Assembly (NCBI GenBank): GCA_021414165.1
Contig: JAIOPA010000452.1
Coordinates: 1-8,792, forward strand
Source: Candidatus Eiseniibacteriota bacterium
Lineage (GTDB): Bacteria > Eisenbacteria > RBG-16-71-46
Direction of reading: 5' to 3'
Length of the DNA: 8,792 bases
The notes beneath the pieces are model-generated. The model had not been told where the DNA came from. It did no database searches and worked only from the letters and a program-made list of their open reading frames with translations. Numbering within the stretch: the first letter of the stretch is position 1; every line of letters starts with the position of its first letter. The translations under genes and the position numbers were made by a program. This document shows, in pieces, positions 6,050-8,792 of this stretch.

Positions 6050-6070
6050 GTGAACGACGGGCTGCCCGCT

Positions 6071-6089
6071 GTCCCCGACCATCGGGGAC
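6071..6089. promoter_or_regulatory. Perfect GTCCCCGA hairpin in the TPR gene leader
   Basis: GTCCCCGA (6071-6078) and TCGGGGAC (6082-6089) make 8-base arms around a 3-base loop, about 33 bases before the TTG start. A further copy, GTCCCCGA at 6123-6130, lies inside the spacer of the candidate promoter at 6115-6144. Three copies of one half-site around a promoter look like a binding site for a regulator. The hairpin could also act in the RNA. Confidence 0.45.
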
Positions 6090-6114
6090 CCGGACCACGG
6101 GTGAAGGACGTGAG

Positions 6115-6144
6115 AGACTACGGTCCCCGAGCGCCCAGCGTCAA
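6115..6144 (-). promoter_or_regulatory. Candidate promoter of the TPR gene
   Basis: On the minus strand TTGACG (6144-6139) matches five of six bases of a -35 box, and TAGTCT (6120-6115) follows after 18 bases with three matches of six. The expected start near 6108 gives a leader of about 70 bases that contains the GTCCCCGA hairpin. This is the best -35 box in the window. Confidence 0.45.
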
Positions 6145-6240
6145 GAGTGCGAGCGACTTCCGGGCGCGCGGGGCACCCGCCGGGGCAGGTCCGGCAGGCA
6201 GGCGCGCACGCCCCGTCCGCCCGCGGTCCTACTCGGTCCT

Positions 6241-6264
6241 CCCCGCCCCTCATGCCCCGCCCCC
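6241..6264 (-). other. Four-run G-quadruplex motif
   Basis: The plus strand has C-runs of 4, 4, 4 and 5 bases (6241-6244, 6246-6249, 6255-6258, 6260-6264), so the minus strand has four G-runs with loops of 1, 5 and 1 bases. That meets the usual four-run pattern for a stable quadruplex. It lies about 80 bases before the protease ATG and about 100 bases upstream of the TPR promoter. In a GC-rich genome it may be incidental. Confidence 0.5.
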
Positions 6265-6346
6265 GGGTCGCCGATAACCCGCGCGAGCCCGCCGACCGCC
6301 CCCCACGGCCGCGGCCGGGCACCCCGATGCGGATCAAGGAGGATCC

Positions 6347-8236
6347 ATGCCGTCACGGATCGCGCACGCCCTCCGGGCGGGGCTCGTCGCATGGGCGCTC
6401 GCGAGCGTCCTGCCCACGCCCATGGCGCACGCCGACTCACACCGCGACGCACGCGCGCTCATCGAGCGCTACGTGACGCTGTCCGGTGGCCGCGCCGCAC
6501 TCATGGCCGACACCGTGCTGCATGTGCGTGGCCGGCTGCAGCAGGCCGGCGTGCCGGGCACGTTCGAGGAGTGGCGCGCGGGCAGCGACCGCTGGCTGCG
6601 GCACGAGAAGCAGGGCCTGCTGCGCACGCGCACGGGCCATGCGAACGGCGAGGGCTGGAAGACCGACTTCACGTCCAAGCAGGTGAGCCGCATCGAGGGC
6701 AAGGACCTGAGCGCGCTGCATGCCGAGTTGTGGTTCGAGTCCGAGGCCTGGGCGCGCGACACCACGCTCACGGTGGCACTGGGCCCGAGTTCGTTCCTCG
6801 CGGGTCGCTCGCTGCAGGGCGTCGAACTGTCGCCGCCGAACGGACTGCGCAAGACGGTGTGGTTCGACCGCAAGACCGGTCTGCCCGTGCGCGTCACGCA
6901 TCGCCGCGATCAATACGAGTGGAACGAGGACTGGTCGGGCTGGCGCACCGTGGCAGGGCGCAAGCGCGCGACCGTGCGCAGCATCGGCCGCCCGGAGTTC
7001 GCGGCCGGTTACCAGCGCATCGACCTCGACAGCATGTGGGCCGAACTGCCGCGCGATCCGCAGGCGTTCGCCGCACCCGGCTCGGGCAAGTCGCTCGCGA
7101 CCTGGTTGGGGGTCAAGGATCGCGTGGAGCTGCCGTTCCGCTATCAGCGTGGGCACGTGTGGGTGAAGCTCGCGATCGATGGCCATGAGCCCGCCGAGTT
7201 CGTGCTCGACACGGGCGCGTTCAACACCTGTCTCGATCGTGGCTATGCGCAGCAGATCGGCCTGAATGCCGAGGGCGAGCACGTGGCCGAGGGCGTGGGC
7301 GGTTACGACACGTTCGGCTTCGCGCGCGTGCAGACGCTGCGCTGGGCCACACCGGCCGGCAAGGGTGTGGAGCTGCACGACTTGCGCGTGGGCGTGATCG
7401 AGTTGCAGGACGCGTTGAGCTCGGTGGAATGGGGCCGCACCGCGGGCCTGCTCGGCTACGACGTGCTCGGGCGCTTCACGCTCGAACTGGACTTCGATCG
7501 TCAGGTGCTCACGCTGCACGACCCGGCCACGTATGCGCACACCGGTGGCGGCAGCGCGTTGCCCATGACGCTGCATGGCAACATCCCCACCGTCGACGTG
7601 ACGCTGAACGGCAAGTGCAAGGGCACCTACATCGTGGATGTGGGCAATGCGTCGGTGCTGTCGATCGGTGCCGCGCAGGTGAACCAGTGCGGGCTCATGA
7701 CCGTGAAGACCAAGCAGGTCGATCACTGGGTCGGCGGCATCGGCGGTGCATTCCTCGAACGCGTGTGCCGGCTCGACAGCCTGCAGATCGGTCCCTACCG
7801 GTTGCTGCAGCCCATCGCAGGACTCACCACGCATCATCAGGGTGGCGCGGGCAGCCTGGAGATCCAGGGCAACATCGGCACCAGTGTGCTCGAGCGCTTC
7901 CGCTGCACGTTCGACTATGCGAATGGCCAGCTGTGGCTGGAGCCGGGCACGCGCTTCGCCACGCATGAGGCGTTCACGCGCAGCGGGCTGTCGTTCACGC
8001 GCTGGGCGGGCGTGGTGATCGTGTTCCGCGTGGTGCGCGACTCCCCTGCCGAGGAAGCCGGACTCAAGGTGCGCGATGTGCTGCGCGCCGTGAACGGCAA
8101 GCGCATCGAGCAGTGGACGCCCGAGGAACTCGACCGGCTGCTGCAGGACGGTCCCACCGGCAGCACCGTGCGGCTCACGTACGAACGCGAGCTGCGCGAG
8201 GAGACCGTGGAGCTGACGCTGGCCGACGTGCTGTAG
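6347..8236 (+). CDS. Secreted two-lobed retropepsin-like aspartic protease with PDZ domain
   Basis: The 629-residue product is predicted to be exported: the signal peptide has Arg4 and Arg10, a hydrophobic run at 11-22, and an Ala-His-Ala site before Asp30. Residues about 30-245 form a beta-rich N-terminal domain with a LolA/lipoprotein-sorting feel. The first protease lobe (about 260-395) has 'AEFVLDTGAFNTCL' with catalytic Asp288-Thr289-Gly290, and 'GLLGYDVLGRFTLELDF' (367-383), the usual second hydrophobic Gly motif. A second lobe (about 400-533) repeats the pattern with 'TYIVDVGNASVLSI' at 427-440 and 'IQGNIGTSVLERFRCTFDY' (506-524), but has Asp431-Val-Gly in place of Asp-Thr/Ser-Gly. Residues about 545-628 are a PDZ domain ('SPAEEAGLKVRDVLRAVNG'). 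Such proteins likely cut peptides in the envelope, with PDZ choosing substrates. AAGGAGG at 6336-6342 supports the ATG. It converges on the next gene with 9 bases between. Confidence 0.9.
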   Translation: MPSRIAHALRAGLVAWALASVLPTPMAHADSHRDARALIERYVTLSGGRAALMADTVLHVRGRLQQAGVPGTFEEWRAGSDRWLRHEKQGLLRTRTGHANGEGWKTDFTSKQVSRIEGKDLSALHAELWFESEAWARDTTLTVALGPSSFLAGRSLQGVELSPPNGLRKTVWFDRKTGLPVRVTHRRDQYEWNEDWSGWRTVAGRKRATVRSIGRPEFAAGYQRIDLDSMWAELPRDPQAFAAPGSGKSLATWLGVKDRVELPFRYQRGHVWVKLAIDGHEPAEFVLDTGAFNTCLDRGYAQQIGLNAEGEHVAEGVGGYDTFGFARVQTLRWATPAGKGVELHDLRVGVIELQDALSSVEWGRTAGLLGYDVLGRFTLELDFDRQVLTLHDPATYAHTGGGSALPMTLHGNIPTVDVTLNGKCKGTYIVDVGNASVLSIGAAQVNQCGLMTVKTKQVDHWVGGIGGAFLERVCRLDSLQIGPYRLLQPIAGLTTHHQGGAGSLEIQGNIGTSVLERFRCTFDYANGQLWLEPGTRFATHEAFTRSGLSFTRWAGVVIVFRVVRDSPAEEAGLKVRDVLRAVNGKRIEQWTPEELDRLLQDGPTGSTVRLTYERELREETVELTLADVL

Positions 8237-8245
8237 CGACTGCGG

Positions 8246-8792
8246 TCAGTGCGGCGCGCAGGCCGCGCAGCAGGCGGTGCCGTGGTCGCGCACCAGCATC
8301 TCGGCGGGCTGGCCGCACGTGGGGCAGCCGGGCAGCGCCGGGCGGCCGCGGGCCACATCGACGCGGGCCTTGAGCTTCACGTGCATGGCCCCCGAGCGCA
8401 GCTCCTGCTCGAGCTCGGCCACCGGCCACGACCACTCCTCGATGCCCCAGAGCCGCACCTCGGTGCGCATCTCCCAACGATGCCGCACCTCGGCGGCACG
8501 CCGCTCCCACTCGAGCTTGAGCGACGTGGCGTCACCGTGCTCCAGTTCGTGCTCATCGTGACCCGCGCGGCGGCGCTGGCGCTCTTCTTCTTCCTCGATG
8601 CGCGCCGAGAAGAACGCGCCCAGCCGATCGAGTTCGTCATCACGCAGGCGGCCCACCGACACCGCCCACTCGCGTTCGCGTTCCTCGGCCAGCGCCTCGA
8701 GCGTCTGGCGCGCACCCATGAGCCAACGCTCGCGCACCTCGGGTTCGAGTTCCTCGGGCAGCTGGTAGAGCCCCTCGCGCGGACGCACGTCG
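8246..8792 (-). CDS. C-terminal part of a coiled-coil zinc-ribbon protein (partial)
   Basis: The gene enters from the right; 181 codons are visible before the TGA at 8248-8246. A GTG at 8788 is probably internal, because the frame stays open to the window edge and no ribosome site can be seen. The visible part begins with 'REGLYQLPEELEPEVRERW', then a long charged helical stretch, with a likely coiled coil from about 25 to 75 and another at about 88-110 (counting from the GTG). A short beta-like segment 'TEVRLWGIEEWSWPV' (109-123) follows. The end carries a zinc ribbon, Cys155-Pro-Thr-Cys158 and Cys174-Ala-Ala-Cys177. I do not recognise the family with confidence. The coiled coil followed by 'R-x-E-V-R-L' recalls proteins that sit beside SNF2-type helicases, but this is only an impression. 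Confidence 0.7.
   Translation of the reverse strand, partial: DVRPREGLYQLPEELEPEVRERWLMGARQTLEALAEEREREWAVSVGRLRDDELDRLGAFFSARIEEEEERQRRRAGHDEHELEHGDATSLKLEWERRAAEVRHRWEMRTEVRLWGIEEWSWPVAELEQELRSGAMHVKLKARVDVARGRPALPGCPTCGQPAEMLVRDHGTACCAACAPH

Larger units (their letters stand above)
6039..6346. other. Divergent control region between TPR and protease genes
   Basis: These 308 bases hold no gene. On the left they carry the TTG-start ribosome site, a perfect hairpin with GTCCCCGA arms, and a candidate minus-strand promoter. On the right lie a direct repeat of CGGTCCT (6224-6230 and 6234-6240), a run of four C-blocks forming a G-quadruplex motif on the minus strand, and the AAGGAGG (6336-6342) of the protease gene, 4 bases before its ATG. 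I could not find a convincing plus-strand -35/-10 pair for the protease. Confidence 0.6.

Noticed and set aside
6039..6098. Upstream extension of the TPR gene to 6098
   Set aside because: The extra residues are Arg-rich with no family resemblance, and the ribosome site GGAGG lies inside this extension, pointing to the TTG at 6038.
6437..7966. 509-codon open frame on the minus strand
   Set aside because: It is antisense to the aspartic protease, whose motifs are unmistakable. Its His/Ala/Arg-rich translation matches no family.

Overview
The window is GC-rich bacterial DNA (roughly 70% G+C by eye in most genes). Seven protein genes can be supported; six are complete and one runs off the right edge. 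I see no rRNA, tRNA, CRISPR array or transposase. Two exported proteins hint at the lineage: one ends in a type IX secretion-like C-terminal sorting domain, and the other is a choice-of-anchor/DUF642-type secreted domain. Together with the high G+C this suggests a member of the FCB side of the tree, such as Candidatus Eisenbacteria (Eiseniibacteriota). That placement is inference, made without a marker gene.

Left part (1-3444): about 450 bases without a convincing gene, carrying an AT-rich overlapping dyad. Then come three genes on the minus strand. Read in transcription order they are an SRPBCC/AHSA1 protein (3444-3001), a DinB-fold protein (2976-2473, 24 bases downstream and very probably co-transcribed), and a 653-residue exported repeat protein with a C-terminal sorting domain (2413-452). 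The last gene has visibly lower G+C than its neighbours and its own candidate promoter.

Middle (3445-5369): the SRPBCC gene and a radical SAM gene of the SplB/Rv2578c type diverge from a 163-base region. A perfect 6-2-6 palindrome there lies between the candidate -35 and -10 boxes of the minus promoter and overlaps the -35 of the plus promoter. The radical SAM gene is followed by a small secreted choice-of-anchor C-like protein with a short aromatic/basic C-terminal tail. A long perfect stem-loop (5315-5357) then separates it from the convergent TPR gene.

Right part (5370-8792): a membrane-anchored TPR protein (minus, TTG start chosen by a clear GGAGG) diverges from a secreted two-lobed aspartic protease with a PDZ domain (plus). 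The 308-base region between them holds repeated GTCCCCGA sites, one a perfect hairpin, and a four-run G-quadruplex motif. The protease converges, with only 9 bases between, on the C-terminal part of a coiled-coil/zinc-ribbon protein that enters from the right.

Most gene functions concern the cell envelope or secretion (two exported proteins, one membrane TPR protein, one exported protease), plus a radical SAM enzyme and a small-molecule-type SRPBCC/DinB pair. No clear new multi-gene system is visible. The most interesting leads are the shared divergent promoter with its palindrome, the unusual second active-site motif of the protease, the short C-terminal tail of the choice-of-anchor protein, and the repeated operator-like sites upstream of the TPR gene.
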